Shown: positions 36,412 through 43,939, counted from the first letter of the stretch. The stretch is DNA of 64,000 bases from Flexivirga oryzae (GCF_014190805.1 NZ_JACHVQ010000005.1:124001-188000); one strand, 5' to 3'. Notes: generated by a model from the letters alone, not told the origin. Numbers and translations: made by a program.

Positions 36412-37485
36412 GTGGCACTCACCATCGGAATCGTCGGACTTCCCAACGTCGGCAAGTCGACCATGTTCAACGCACTGACCAAGAACAACGTGCTCGCCGC
36501 GAACTACCCGTTCGCGACCATCGAGCCGAACGTCGGGGTGGTGCCGCTGCCGGACGAACGTCTGGACAGGCTCGCCGCACTCTTCAAGTCCGACAAGACC
36601 GTGCCCGCGACCGTCTCCTTCGTGGACATTGCCGGCATCGTGCGCGGCGCCTCCGAGGGGGAGGGGCTGGGCAACAAGTTCCTGGCGAACATCCGCGAGG
36701 CGGACGCGATCTGCCAGGTCATCCGGGTCTTCGAGGACGACGACGTCGCGCACGTCGACGGCAAGGTGTCGCCCGAGTCCGATATGGAGACGATCAACAC
36801 CGAACTGATCCTTGCCGACCTGCAGACCCTGGAGAAGGCGCTGCCGCGTCTCGACAAGGAGGTCAAGGGAAAGAAGACCGACAAGTCGGTGCTCGACGCG
36901 GCCAAGGAGGCACAGGGGATCCTTGAAGCCGGGGACACGCTCTTCGCCAAGGGCTTCGACGTCGCGCCGATCCGCGAACTGGGTCTGCTCACCGGTAAGC
37001 CGTTCCTCTACGTCTTCAACGTCGACGAGGACCAGCTGACCGACACCGAGTTGCAGGCATCGCTGCAGAAGTTGGTCGAACCCGCGGAGGCGATCTTCTT
37101 CAACGCCAAGCTGGAAATGGACCTCACCGAGATGTCGGACGGGGACGCCCTGGAGATGCTGCAGGGCTTCGGCGCCACCGAGTCAGGTCTGAACCAGCTG
37201 GCGCACAAGGGTTTTCGCACCCTCGGGTTGCAGACCTACCTCACGGCGGGCCCGAAGGAGTCGCGGGCGTGGACCATCCATCGAGGGTGGACGGCGCCGC
37301 AGGCCGCCGGCGTCATACACACCGACTTCCAGAAGGGCTTCATCAAGGCGGAAGTCATCTCGTATGACGACCTCATCGAGCTCGGCTCCGTCGCGGAGGC
37401 CCGCGCCCACGGCAAGGCGCGTATGGAGGGCAAGGACTACGTGATGGCCGACGGCGACGTGGTGGAATTCCGATTTAACGTCTAG
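36412..37485 (+). CDS. ychF: Redox-regulated ATPase YchF (Obg-like)
   Basis: A 357-aa YchF/OLA1 ATPase: P-loop GLPNVGKSTMFNAL (8-21), G2/G3 region DIAGIVRGASEGEGLGNKFL, the NVDED motif replacing NKxD (which gives ATP preference), and the C-terminal TGS domain (FRTLGLQTYLTAGPKESRAWTIHRG, DGDVVEFRFNV). GTG start. It binds ribosomes and affects stress responses. Its last codons overlap a palindrome that seems to be the higBA operator, and a scrap of this 3' end is copied at 40.02 kb. Confidence 0.96.
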   Translation: MALTIGIVGLPNVGKSTMFNALTKNNVLAANYPFATIEPNVGVVPLPDERLDRLAALFKSDKTVPATVSFVDIAGIVRGASEGEGLGNKFLANIREADAICQVIRVFEDDDVAHVDGKVSPESDMETINTELILADLQTLEKALPRLDKEVKGKKTDKSVLDAAKEAQGILEAGDTLFAKGFDVAPIRELGLLTGKPFLYVFNVDEDQLTDTELQASLQKLVEPAEAIFFNAKLEMDLTEMSDGDALEMLQGFGATESGLNQLAHKGFRTLGLQTYLTAGPKESRAWTIHRGWTAPQAAGVIHTDFQKGFIKAEVISYDDLIELGSVAEARAHGKARMEGKDYVMADGDVVEFRFNV

Positions 37486-37491
37486 CGTTAA
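37475..37491. promoter_or_regulatory. Palindrome overlapping the ychF stop, likely HigA operator
   Basis: TTAACG-TCTAG-CGTTAA, perfect 6-bp arms; the TAG in the centre is the ychF stop codon. A second half-like site GACGTCAGGCGTTAT follows up to 37507. HigA-type antitoxins repress their own operon through such sites just upstream of higB. Confidence 0.65.
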
Positions 37492-37518
37492 TGACGTCAG
37501 GCGTTATATGCTGCTCCT

Positions 37519-37800
37519 GTGATCAGATCGTTCGCTGACCGTGATACCGAGAAGGTCTGGCGTCGCGAACCGGCGAAACGATTGGATCCACGGATCCACA
37601 AGGCTGCTAACCGCAAGCTGCATCTGCTCGACGCTGCAACGACGTTGGACGCTCTGAGGGTGCCGCCCGGGAATCGTCTTGAGGCGCTCAAGGGCGATCG
37701 GCTGGGCCAGCACAGCATCCGGATCAACGACCAGTGGCGGATCTGCTTCCGCTGGACCGATGCCGGTGCCGAGGACGTGCAGATCGTGGACTACCGCTAG
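37519..37800 (+). CDS. higB: HigB/RelE-like toxin of a type II toxin-antitoxin pair
   Basis: A 93-aa toxin of the HigB (plasmid maintenance, RelE superfamily) group: IRSFADRDTEKVWR, KLHLLDAATTLDALRVPPGNRLEALKGDRLGQHSIRIN and QWRICFRW, with the conserved basic residues used for ribosome-dependent mRNA cleavage. It starts with GTG; toxin precedes antitoxin, the order typical of higBA. The antitoxin starts 8 bp later. The palindrome upstream probably binds HigA. A second diverged copy is at 40078. Confidence 0.9.
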   Translation: MIRSFADRDTEKVWRREPAKRLDPRIHKAANRKLHLLDAATTLDALRVPPGNRLEALKGDRLGQHSIRINDQWRICFRWTDAGAEDVQIVDYR

Positions 37801-37808
37801 GAGGAGAG

Positions 37809-38108
37809 ATGGCTGAGAAGTTGTACCCGCCGATCCATCCCGGTGAGGTCCTGATGGAGGACTTCATCGAGGGCTTCGGGATCACGCAGAACAAGCTCGC
37901 TGTGTCGATCGGTGTGCCGCCGCGGCGGATCAACGAGATCGTGCACGGCAAGCGTGCGATCACGGCGGACACCGCGTTGCGGCTGGGTCGCTACTTCGGG
38001 ATCGAACCGCAGTTCTGGCTCAACCTGCAGACCCGTTACGACCTGGAGCTCGCGGAGGATCGCGTGGCCGAGCAGATCGACGCGATCGATCCTCTGAAGT
38101 CTGCATGA
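37809..38108 (+). CDS. higA: HigA-family antitoxin (XRE HTH)
   Basis: A 99-aa antitoxin: PIHPGEVLMEDFIEGFGITQNKLA, then the helix-turn-helix VSIGVPPRRINEIVHGKRAITADTALRLGRYFG and FWLNLQTRYDLE. HigA binds HigB and represses the operon. ATG 37809 follows AGGAGAG closely. The stop overlaps the start of the VOC gene by 4 nt, so that gene is coupled to the toxin-antitoxin operon. Confidence 0.92.
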   Translation: MAEKLYPPIHPGEVLMEDFIEGFGITQNKLAVSIGVPPRRINEIVHGKRAITADTALRLGRYFGIEPQFWLNLQTRYDLELAEDRVAEQIDAIDPLKSA

Positions 38109-38494
38109 TTCGCGTCCACACCATCACGATCGAGGCGCGGGACGTGGCGTTGGTTGGCCGCTTCTGGCGCGACTTCCTGCGATACAAAGTCAGCCCCAAT
38201 CACAGTGACTCTGTGCTGCTGTGTGGAGACGGTCCGTCGTTGCTTATCCAACCGATGGGAAGCACCGCTGTTGTGGGGCGGCTACACCTCGATCTGCGCC
38301 CCGACGACGCGGGAGCCGAGGTATCGCGCGCCCTCAGCCTCGGCGCACGCCGGATGGATGTGGCCCAGGCAGGGCAGGAGGGGTGGACGGTCATGTGCGA
38401 CCCGGAAGGCAATGTGTTCTGTGTGCTCCAGGGAGCCCACGAGTTCGAGGCCATTTTGGCTGCTGATCCCGGTAGTTGTACGGCGATCGACTGA
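38105..38494 (+). CDS. VOC-superfamily protein (glyoxalase/dioxygenase-like)
   Basis: A 129-aa protein with the paired beta-alpha-beta-beta-beta units of the vicinal oxygen chelate fold: HTITIEARDVALVGRFWRDFLRYKV and LHLDLRPDDAGAEVSRALSLGARRM, ending MCDPEGNVFCVLQ. His, Asp/Glu positions match the metal ligands of Glo_EDI_BRP_like proteins. It overlaps higA by ATGA, which is unusual for a metabolic enzyme. The link to the toxin operon may be accidental co-transcription. Confidence 0.8.
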   Translation: MIRVHTITIEARDVALVGRFWRDFLRYKVSPNHSDSVLLCGDGPSLLIQPMGSTAVVGRLHLDLRPDDAGAEVSRALSLGARRMDVAQAGQEGWTVMCDPEGNVFCVLQGAHEFEAILAADPGSCTAID

Positions 38495-38689
38495 CGAATC
38501 GAAGGGGCGACCGCGGCGCTGTTGGTCGCGCATCAGGCGAGAGGTTGCTCGATGCCGCAACTCGGTGGAATGGAGGTTCGCGTTCTAACGTCTGCCGGCA
38601 ACGAGGCACGTGTGGCCCGAGACGATGGCCGCCACTTCGCTCTCGTCGGATGGTGTCTGTCGGCCGCGTCGGCTGTTGTGGAATACAAT

Positions 38690-38745
38690 CGACCCGCCCC
38701 TCAAGCCTCTCGAAGAAGCTCAAATGGGAGGGGCCTCTTTCTTTC
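38690..38745 (+). ncRNA. Candidate small structured RNA upstream of the Abi_2 gene
   Basis: A TACAAT box (38684-38689) is followed after 6 bp by GCCCCTC (38696-38702), which pairs with GGGAGGGGC (38726-38734). The loop has an inner AGC.../...GCT pairing, and the hairpin is followed by CTCTTTCTTT. This is compact enough to be either a terminator or a short ncRNA with its own promoter. Genes of the Abi_2 (AbiD/AbiF) family are known to have a conserved RNA (the abiF motif) in just this position, which I favour. The 190 bp before it (38495-38683) hold no gene I can support. Confidence 0.5.
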
Positions 38746-38756
38746 CGGGGTGCCGT

Positions 38757-39414
38757 TTGAAGCCGAGTCTCTCCTGGGATGAGCAGACCGGCCTCATGGT
38801 CAGGGGGGCCTCGCCGTTGCCGACGAGCTTGCATGCGCCGGTTTCCTTGCCGCCACGAATTACTACCGGTTCTCAGGCTATGCACGCTAGTTCCAGAAGG
38901 CTCTCCACCTCGGCGACGACGACTTCAGTCCGGGCGTCACCTTCGACGAGATCCGCGCCGTCTACGACGCTGACGCGGCGCTGCGCATTGCGCTCGTCCG
39001 GCCGCTCGCGCAGGTCGAGCTCATGCTCCGCTCGCACGTCGCCCGCGTCATCGCCGACGAGCGCGGCGCCTACGGCCGGTATCTCGAGGAGAGCTTCTAC
39101 ATCGACGTCGGTGACCGTGAGCCGACCGTCGAGTCATGCCTGCGCGACATCGATCGCAACAAGGACCGCCACATCCTCCGGTACCGAGAGTCCGGTGTCG
39201 ACCGCGCCGACTACAGCAAGCTCCCGGTGTGGTCAGCCGTCGAAGCCTGGTCGTTCGGCACGCTGTCGAAGGCCATCGAGCGAGGCGCGGGCGGCAACCT
39301 CGCCGACTTCGTCGCGACGAGCACCGGAATCGCCAAAGCCGGCTTCGCCTACCGAGAGTGCGGGCCCTGGTCGATCTCCGGAACCGGTGCGCCCTCCAAG
39401 AGGAGCTCGGCTAG
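38757..39414 (+). pseudogene. Abi_2 (AbiD/AbiF) abortive-infection gene, decayed
   Basis: The family pattern can be followed through three frames. KPSLSWDEQTGLMVRG starts at TTG 38757. After a frame change near 38808 comes GLAVADELACAGFLAATNYYRFSGYAR, then an in-frame TAG (38893-38895), then FQKALHLGDDDFSPGVTFDEIRAVYDADAALRIALVRPLAQVELMLRSHVARVIA to about 39350. After another shift VRALVDLRNRCA appears, the start of the usual C-terminal RNxCAHxxR motif, which is cut short by LQEELG and a stop. Two shifts, a stop and a truncated end make loss of function likely. Confidence 0.8.
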
Positions 39415-39467
39415 AGGTCTGCCGTCGAGTCTCGGGCAGCGTCGGTCCCGGCATCGATTTCCCCGAG

Positions 39468-39477
39468 AATGTACATT
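39468..39477. promoter_or_regulatory. Short palindrome upstream of the Phd-RelE pair
   Basis: AATGTACATT, a perfect 10-bp palindrome 18 bp upstream of the antitoxin ATG and followed by GGGGTACTCTTGAG. A site of this kind is expected for autorepression by a Phd/YefM antitoxin. Confidence 0.5.
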
Positions 39478-39495
39478 TTGGGGTACTCTTGAGTC

Positions 39496-39738
39496 ATGGA
39501 GATCACCGCAACCAAGGCGCGCGACCAGCTCGGTCGGCTCATCGACCGAGCGCACACCGAGCCCGTGTACCTCACCCGCCACGATCGGCGGGTGGGCGCG
39601 ATCGTGGATGCCGACACCCTCGATCGGCTGATGGAGGCGGCCGAGGAGCTAGAGGACATCGCGGCCTACGACGCGGCGAAGGCCGAAGGCGGAGAGAGCG
39701 TCACGCTCGATGAGCTCCGTCGCGAGCTCGGTTTGTGA
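39496..39738 (+). CDS. Phd/YefM-family antitoxin
   Basis: An 80-aa antitoxin: MEITATKARDQLGRLIDRAHTEPVYLTRHDRRVGAIVDADTLDRL is the Phd/YefM DNA-binding fold, and the acidic tail EELEDIAAYDAAKAEGGESV would wrap the toxin. It starts with ATG shortly after a palindrome. GTGA overlap with the toxin gene ties the two together in translation. Confidence 0.9.
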   Translation: MEITATKARDQLGRLIDRAHTEPVYLTRHDRRVGAIVDADTLDRLMEAAEELEDIAAYDAAKAEGGESVTLDELRRELGL

Positions 39739-39992
39739 CCTACACGGTTCGAATCGCGTCTGCCGCGCGTCGTCAGATCCGTAAGCTCCCGCGTGATGGC
39801 CAGGAGCGAGTCGCCGCCGTACTCGTCCTGCTGGCTGACGAGCCTCGACCGCCAGCGTCGAAGAAGCTCACTGGCCGTGACGCGTGGCGGGTTCGCACGG
39901 GGAACTGGCGGGTCATCTACGAGGTCCATGACGACGAACTCGTTGTCATGGTCGTCGCGGCAGGGAACAGGCGTGACGTCTACCGGCGATGA
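39735..39992 (+). CDS. RelE/ParE-family toxin
   Basis: An 85-aa toxin: YTVRIASAARRQIRKLPRDGQERVAAVLVLLADEPRPPASKKLTGRDAWRVRTGNWRVIYEVHDDELVVMVVAAGNRRDVYRR shows, in its conserved core, the RelE pattern WRVRxGxWRVIYEV and the closing HR/RxxVYR. RelE toxins cut mRNA in the ribosomal A site. It starts with GTG overlapping the Phd stop. The fold is complete, so the pair appears functional. Confidence 0.9.
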   Translation: MTYTVRIASAARRQIRKLPRDGQERVAAVLVLLADEPRPPASKKLTGRDAWRVRTGNWRVIYEVHDDELVVMVVAAGNRRDVYRR

Positions 39993-40017
39993 CGCAGATG
40001 GTCCTACGTGACGAAAC

Positions 40018-40050
40018 CCGGTGGAGTTCCGGTTTAACGTCCAGCGTTAA
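40018..40050. repeat. Copy of the ychF 3' end plus HigA palindrome
   Basis: GGTGGAGTTCCGGTTTAACG here matches GGTGGAATTCCGATTTAACG at the end of ychF (37461-37480). The palindrome follows as TTAACG-TCCAG-CGTTAA (40034-40050), and then the spacer and GTGATCAGATCGTTCG of higB. The segment was therefore duplicated together with the toxin-antitoxin genes. Here the ychF stop TAG has become CAG. Confidence 0.85.
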
Positions 40051-40077
40051 TGACGGATGTCGTTATGTATTTGTCCC

Positions 40078-40359
40078 GTGATCAGATCGTTCGACAGTAA
40101 GGACACCGAGCGCACCTGGCATGAGCAGTACGTCAAGCGCGTCGACCGTACGGTGCAGCGATCGGCCTTGCGGAAGCTCGGGCTGGTTCATGCGGCGAAG
40201 GATGTCGAGGACCTCAGGATTCCTCCTGGGAACCGGCTGGAACGGTTGGTCGGCGATCGCCGTGGGCAGCACAGCATCCGTGTGAACGCGCAGTGGCCCA
40301 CCTGCTTCGTCTGGAGTGATGGAGGTGCAGACAATGTCGAACTCGTCGACTACCACTGA
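40078..40359 (+). CDS. HigB-like toxin, second diverged copy
   Basis: A 93-aa paralogue of the HigB at 37519: IRSFDSKDTERTWHEQYVKRVDR, then KDVEDLRIPPGNRLERLVGDRRGQHSIRVN. The segment QWRICFRW of the first copy is QWPTCFVW here, so two arginines at the functional core are lost. With the frameshift in its antitoxin this suggests an inactive toxin. It starts with the same GTG-ATC-AGA-TCG-TTC context as copy one. Confidence 0.8.
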   Translation: MIRSFDSKDTERTWHEQYVKRVDRTVQRSALRKLGLVHAAKDVEDLRIPPGNRLERLVGDRRGQHSIRVNAQWPTCFVWSDGGADNVELVDYH

Positions 40360-40655
40360 GACCGATCTGATCGAGCCGATCCACCCGGGAGAGATCCTGA
40401 TGGAGGACTTCATCGAGGGTTTCGGAATCACGCAGAACAAACTCGCAGTGTCGATCGGCGTGCCGCCGAGGCGCATCAACGAGATCGTGCACGGCAAGCG
40501 CGGCATCACTGCTGATACGGCGATCCGCCTGGCGCGCTACTTCGGCACGTCCGAGGAGTTCTGGATGAACCTGCAGTTCGAACTACGAGCTGCGCCTTGA
40601 GCGGCGCGCGCTGCGTGACAAGGTCCAGGCGATTAGGCCGCTGAAGACCGGATGA
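40334..40655 (+). pseudogene. HigA-like antitoxin, second copy, frameshifted near its end
   Basis: MSNSSTTTETDLIEPIHPGEILMEDFIEGFGITQNKLA through the helix-turn-helix to FWMNLQ is nearly identical to the first HigA. At 40576-40578 one extra T shifts the frame, giving FELRAAP and a stop at 40600. The expected end SNYELRLERRALRDKVQAIRPLKTG lies in the next frame and stops at 40655. DNA binding may survive, but the toxin-facing C-terminus is changed. Confidence 0.8.
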
Positions 40656-40717
40656 CCGTGCTGGTGGCTGTGGGTCGCCGCTGCTCGGCGTAACGACAAG
40701 CTGCGGAGGTGATGGCG

Positions 40718-40957
40718 ATGGCGACAATGACCGCGCGCGAGTTCAACCGTGATGTCAGCGCCGCAAAACGCGAGGCCAACAGTGGGCCCGTCGTGATCAC
40801 CGATCGCGGTGAGCCGGCCTACGTTCTTCTGTCGATTTACGAGTACCACCGGATGGGCGAGAGGGGTGCATCGCTCGTCGACCGTCTGAGCATGGACGAT
40901 GACCTCGACATCGAGTTCGAGCCCGCCCGCATCGAGCTTGCGGTCCCCGAGTTGTGA
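40718..40957 (+). CDS. Phd/YefM-type antitoxin of a VapC-like pair
   Basis: A 79-aa antitoxin: ATMTAREFNRDVSAAKREANSGPVVITDRGEPAYVLLSIYEYHRM is the Phd fold, followed by an acidic tail (MDDDLDIEFEPARIE). ATG 40718 has GGAGG at an 8-nt distance; GTG 40709 and ATG 40712 overlap that site. It overlaps the PIN-domain toxin gene by GTGA. Confidence 0.88.
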   Translation: MATMTAREFNRDVSAAKREANSGPVVITDRGEPAYVLLSIYEYHRMGERGASLVDRLSMDDDLDIEFEPARIELAVPEL

Positions 40958-41370
40958 GCTATCTGCTCGACACCAACGTAGTCAGCGAGCTCCGCAAGCC
41001 GGAGCGCAGGGCAGACTCCGGTGTGCGAGCCTGGGTCGCTGCGCGGGCGGCGTCGGATCTCTACCTCTCGGCAATCACTGTGCTGGAAGTAGAGGGAGGG
41101 ATTGGGCGGCTGTCCAGACGTGATCCGGCTCAGGCGGAGCGACTGCGGGCCTGGCTCGATGGCGAACTGCTCGATGCCGTCGCACGCCGGATCCTGGCCG
41201 TAGACGTACCAGTCGCGCGTTGTGCGGCGCGGCTCCAGGTCCCCGATCCCAGACCGGAGCGCGACGCCCTGATCGCGGCCACGGCCGCCGTCCACGGTCT
41301 GACCGTGGTCACGCGCAACGTCAAGGACTTCGGCTGCCTCGATGTGGCGGTCGTCGACCCGTGGGGTTGA
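40954..41370 (+). CDS. vapC: VapC-type PIN-domain ribonuclease toxin
   Basis: A 138-aa PIN-domain toxin. The acidic active-site residues are in LLDTNVVSELRKPE (D6), ITVLEVEGGIGRL (Glu about 46), DALIAATAAVHGLTVVTRNVKDF (Asp about 103 and Asn/Asp about 121-124). VapC enzymes cut tRNA or rRNA. GTG start, coupled to the Phd antitoxin. It closes the toxin-antitoxin island. Confidence 0.92.
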   Translation: MSYLLDTNVVSELRKPERRADSGVRAWVAARAASDLYLSAITVLEVEGGIGRLSRRDPAQAERLRAWLDGELLDAVARRILAVDVPVARCAARLQVPDPRPERDALIAATAAVHGLTVVTRNVKDFGCLDVAVVDPWG

Positions 41371-41454
41371 GTCCGGGCTGCGCGCACGCTGTCGGTTGAG
41401 GACGCTGCGGTCATGACGACCGTTCTGGCGGGCAGCTCGCCGGCTGGATGTCTG

Positions 41455-42048
41455 TCAGTCGGGGACGGACGCGACGTCGGGGGCGATGACGGCAAAGAGG
41501 TCGCCGATCCCGGCAAGACTGGCCTGCTTGAGAGCGTCCGGAGCCACTCCGCCGAGGTCGGGAAGATTCCGTGTCGCCGTAGCGCTGGCGACGACGGTCG
41601 GCGCGTAACCGTGGCTGAAAGCGCCGTCGGCCGTGGAGCGGACGCACATGTGTGCCATGAATCCGGTGAGAATCACGTTCTGCCGCCCGAGGGCGCGGAG
41701 CTGTGTGTCCAGGTCGGTCGCGACGAACGAATTCGGGTAGTTCTTGACGACCACGGGCTCGCCGGCGCGAGGGGCGACGCGGTCGACGATCTGCCCGATC
41801 TCGGCGCGTACGTCGTAGGGAGTACCCTCGCCCGCGTCGTGCATGATGTGCACCACCGGAGTGCCGGCAGTTCGAGCGCGGTCGAGCAGTTCGGCCGCGG
41901 CGTCGATCGCCGGCTGCACACCGTCGAGTTCGAGCAGCCCGCGGGTGTAGGTGTTCTGTATGTCGATCATCACCAGCGTCGAGTCGCTGAGCGACGACGG
42001 TGTGTCGGGGAGCCCGGTGAGCTGTCGCAGCGTGATGGCCTCGGTCAT
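41455..42048 (-). CDS. Isochorismatase-family cysteine hydrolase
   Basis: A 197-aa hydrolase: Asp in LVMIDIQNTYTRG, Lys in VVVKNYPNSF and Cys in ILTGFMAHMCVRSTADGAF form the family's D-K-C triad. The group includes nicotinamidases and other amidases; HYAPTVVASATATR-like SHGYAPTVVASATATRN follows. ATG 42048 has the conserved start; the longer open frame upstream is not supported. A stand-alone gene between the toxin island and arfB. Substrate unknown. Confidence 0.88.
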   Translation of the reverse strand: MTEAITLRQLTGLPDTPSSLSDSTLVMIDIQNTYTRGLLELDGVQPAIDAAAELLDRARTAGTPVVHIMHDAGEGTPYDVRAEIGQIVDRVAPRAGEPVVVKNYPNSFVATDLDTQLRALGRQNVILTGFMAHMCVRSTADGAFSHGYAPTVVASATATRNLPDLGGVAPDALKQASLAGIGDLFAVIAPDVASVPD

Positions 42049-42166
42049 GTCGGGTCCTCTCGTTCGTCGCGGGCACCGTGCCCACAAGCTGCGCGAAATG
42101 TAGCTGTTGGCACGTTGCGTGGTGGTTGCAGTCGGCCCGGAGACATCCGCCCAGCGCTCGCGGTCG

Positions 42167-42607
42167 TCAGTCAGGGTGCGGTGGCCTGCGATTCTGCTTG
42201 ACCTCGGAACGCTCCCGCTTTGCTTCCAGTCGGCGACGCTGTGAGCCGGGGGTGCGCCGGGTCGGCCGACGAACCGGCGCGGGCATGACTGCGTTGCGAA
42301 GCAGTGTGGCGAGTCGCTCCCTCGCAGCGGCGCGGTTGCGTCGTTGGGAACGGTGCTCGGCCGCGCTGATGGTCAGGATCGTGCCCGACAGTCGCGGGGC
42401 GAGTCGCTCGAGCGCGAGTTCGCGCTGAGTCTCGGTCAGTGCCGTGGTGCTCCCGACGTCGAGGCTGAGCTGCACACGGGAGTCCGCAGTGTTGACGCCC
42501 TGGCCGCCCGGTCCGGAGGCGTGCGAGAACTGCTCGAGGAGCTCGCCGGCGGGAACGATGAGTCCCCGCGGTGCGCCCGGTCCCGGTGGTATGTGCAGGT
42601 CGTCCAC
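42167..42607 (-). CDS. arfB: Alternative ribosome-rescue factor ArfB (YaeJ)
   Basis: A 146-aa peptidyl-tRNA hydrolase. The GGQ motif is in HASGPGGQGVNTADSRVQL, the same catalytic loop as class I release factors. The C-terminus (RRRLEAKRERSEVKQNRRPP) is the basic tail that enters the empty mRNA channel of stalled ribosomes. GTG 42607 (VDDLHIPPG) is chosen because the family starts here; ATG at 42661/42667 would add an unsupported stretch. Confidence 0.92.
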   Translation of the reverse strand: MDDLHIPPGPGAPRGLIVPAGELLEQFSHASGPGGQGVNTADSRVQLSLDVGSTTALTETQRELALERLAPRLSGTILTISAAEHRSQRRNRAAARERLATLLRNAVMPAPVRRPTRRTPGSQRRRLEAKRERSEVKQNRRPPHPD

Positions 42608-42768
42608 AGCGATCAGTCTGCCGGGATGCCCTCGGCCGTCCAATCGATGGAGCCACCTCATGCTCATGTGACGCACCGAGGGCGTGGTGTGAGTGCACCG
42701 TCCAGGGAGCGGCCTGAATCCCGCTACGGTGCAGGTGATCTCGTTTGCCATCACTCTTGGAGGCCGCC

Positions 42769-43413
42769 ATGCCCCGCACCCGGGTTCACAACCTGTTCGT
42801 CTCGTCCGACGGATTCGCGGCGGGCGACCGGGTGACGATGGAACACCCGATCGGAGGAGCGGAGGCGCTCTTCGGCAAGTTCGACGGCCGGGTCATTCAC
42901 GGAGTCCACGGCATCGACGAACCCGTGACCGTGGATCGCGCGCTGTTCAGCATGTGGGGCCAGGGGGTGGGCGCGGAGATCATGGGCCGCCGCAAGTACG
43001 GACCGCAGACCGGCGAATGGCCGGACGACGGATGGCAGGGCTGGTGGGGAGACACACCGCCGTTCGGTACTCCCGTCTTCATCCTCACCCATCACCCGCG
43101 GGAGAGCATCGAGTTCGCCAACGGCACCAGCTTCCACTTCGTGGACGCCTCGCCCGAGGATGCGCTTCGTCTCGCGCAGGAGGCGGCCGGTGGGCTGGAC
43201 GTCCGGATCGGTGGTGGCCCGTCGACCGTCGGCGAGTTCCTGCGGGCCGACCTCGTCGACTTCCTGCATCTGGCGATCGTCCCGATCGTGCTCGGGACCG
43301 GTGTCCGGATCTGGGATCACCTGGCGGGTCTGGAGGACCGGTTCACCGTCGAGTCGATCGGCACGTCGAGCGGGCTGACCCATCAGCTGTGGAACCGGCA
43401 TCACGCGCAGTAG
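42769..43413 (+). CDS. RibD C-terminal/dihydrofolate reductase-like protein
   Basis: A 214-aa single-domain reductase of the RibD_C group: RTRVHNLFVSSDGFAAG, EIMGRRKYGPQTGEWPDD, TPVFILTHHPRE, LDVRIGGGPSTVGEFLRADLVDFLHLAIVPIVLGTGVRIW. The GGG(P/A)-x-T-x-x-x-x-L motif binds NADPH. Such stand-alone proteins are not part of riboflavin synthesis; substrate unknown. ATG 42769 follows TGGAGG. Confidence 0.87.
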   Translation: MPRTRVHNLFVSSDGFAAGDRVTMEHPIGGAEALFGKFDGRVIHGVHGIDEPVTVDRALFSMWGQGVGAEIMGRRKYGPQTGEWPDDGWQGWWGDTPPFGTPVFILTHHPRESIEFANGTSFHFVDASPEDALRLAQEAAGGLDVRIGGGPSTVGEFLRADLVDFLHLAIVPIVLGTGVRIWDHLAGLEDRFTVESIGTSSGLTHQLWNRHHAQ

Positions 43414-43463
43414 TCGGACGCCGCGCCCAGCACCGGTCGAGGACCGCGGATACCGTTGCGGTC

Positions 43464-43838
43464 ATGGCAGTGCGGCGGCTCGGCGACGGTTACGAACCCC
43501 ACGTCGACGAGGAGGACGGAGAGCTCACCTACTCGGTCCCGGTTGACGCGGGGATCACGTCGGCGAGCTTCTCGTTCCGGATCACGCAGTCCGACCTCGA
43601 GGTGCTGCGCACCGACGCATACCGTCGCGCGGCGCTGGAGGTGATCGGCCACGCGGTGCTGCAGCGATCGATGGACCCGGAGCGCGCGCCGGTCTCGCAA
43701 GAGCAGTTCTCGGGCCTCGTCGCGACCCTGCTGCACGGCGCGCCGGGCGAACTCGAAGCGGCGATCGACCGCGCCGGCGTCGAGCACCACATGGTGACGC
43801 GCCTGTACATCGACCAAGTGCTGCAACGGCGAGAGTGA
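43464..43838 (+). CDS. Hypothetical protein
   Basis: A 124-aa predicted cytoplasmic protein beginning MAVRRLGDGYEPHVDEEDGELTYSVP. It has no membrane segment or motif I recognise. The helical part TDAYRRAALEVIGHAVLQRSM and the acidic N-terminus suggest a small soluble domain. The codon-position bias is that of a gene, and it stands 50 bp after the RibD-like gene on the same strand, so it may be cotranscribed. Confidence 0.6.
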   Translation: MAVRRLGDGYEPHVDEEDGELTYSVPVDAGITSASFSFRITQSDLEVLRTDAYRRAALEVIGHAVLQRSMDPERAPVSQEQFSGLVATLLHGAPGELEAAIDRAGVEHHMVTRLYIDQVLQRRE

Positions 43839-43939
43839 CCGCAGCGGGAGTGGCGACAGCGGCCACGTTCCGAACTGCGGTGACGGCTGCGGATCGGGGG
43901 CCTGTCGGCGGAAGTGTTTGCAGATGGGCTCGGGTGTTC

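Noticed and set aside
38476..38782. Small overlapping frames (94 and 86 aa) between the VOC gene and Abi_2
   Set aside because: They overlap in different frames, cross the candidate RNA hairpin and show no conserved pattern.
39743..39753. GGTTCGAATC resembling a tRNA T-loop
   Set aside because: It lies inside the RelE coding start and no acceptor or anticodon arm can be built around it.
37475..41370. Prophage or integrative element
   Set aside because: No integrase, phage structural gene or tRNA attachment site; only toxin-antitoxin and Abi-type genes.
42693..43463. Long N-terminal extension of the 124-aa hypothetical protein
   Set aside because: It is out of frame with, and covers, the clear RibD-like gene; the true start is ATG 43464.
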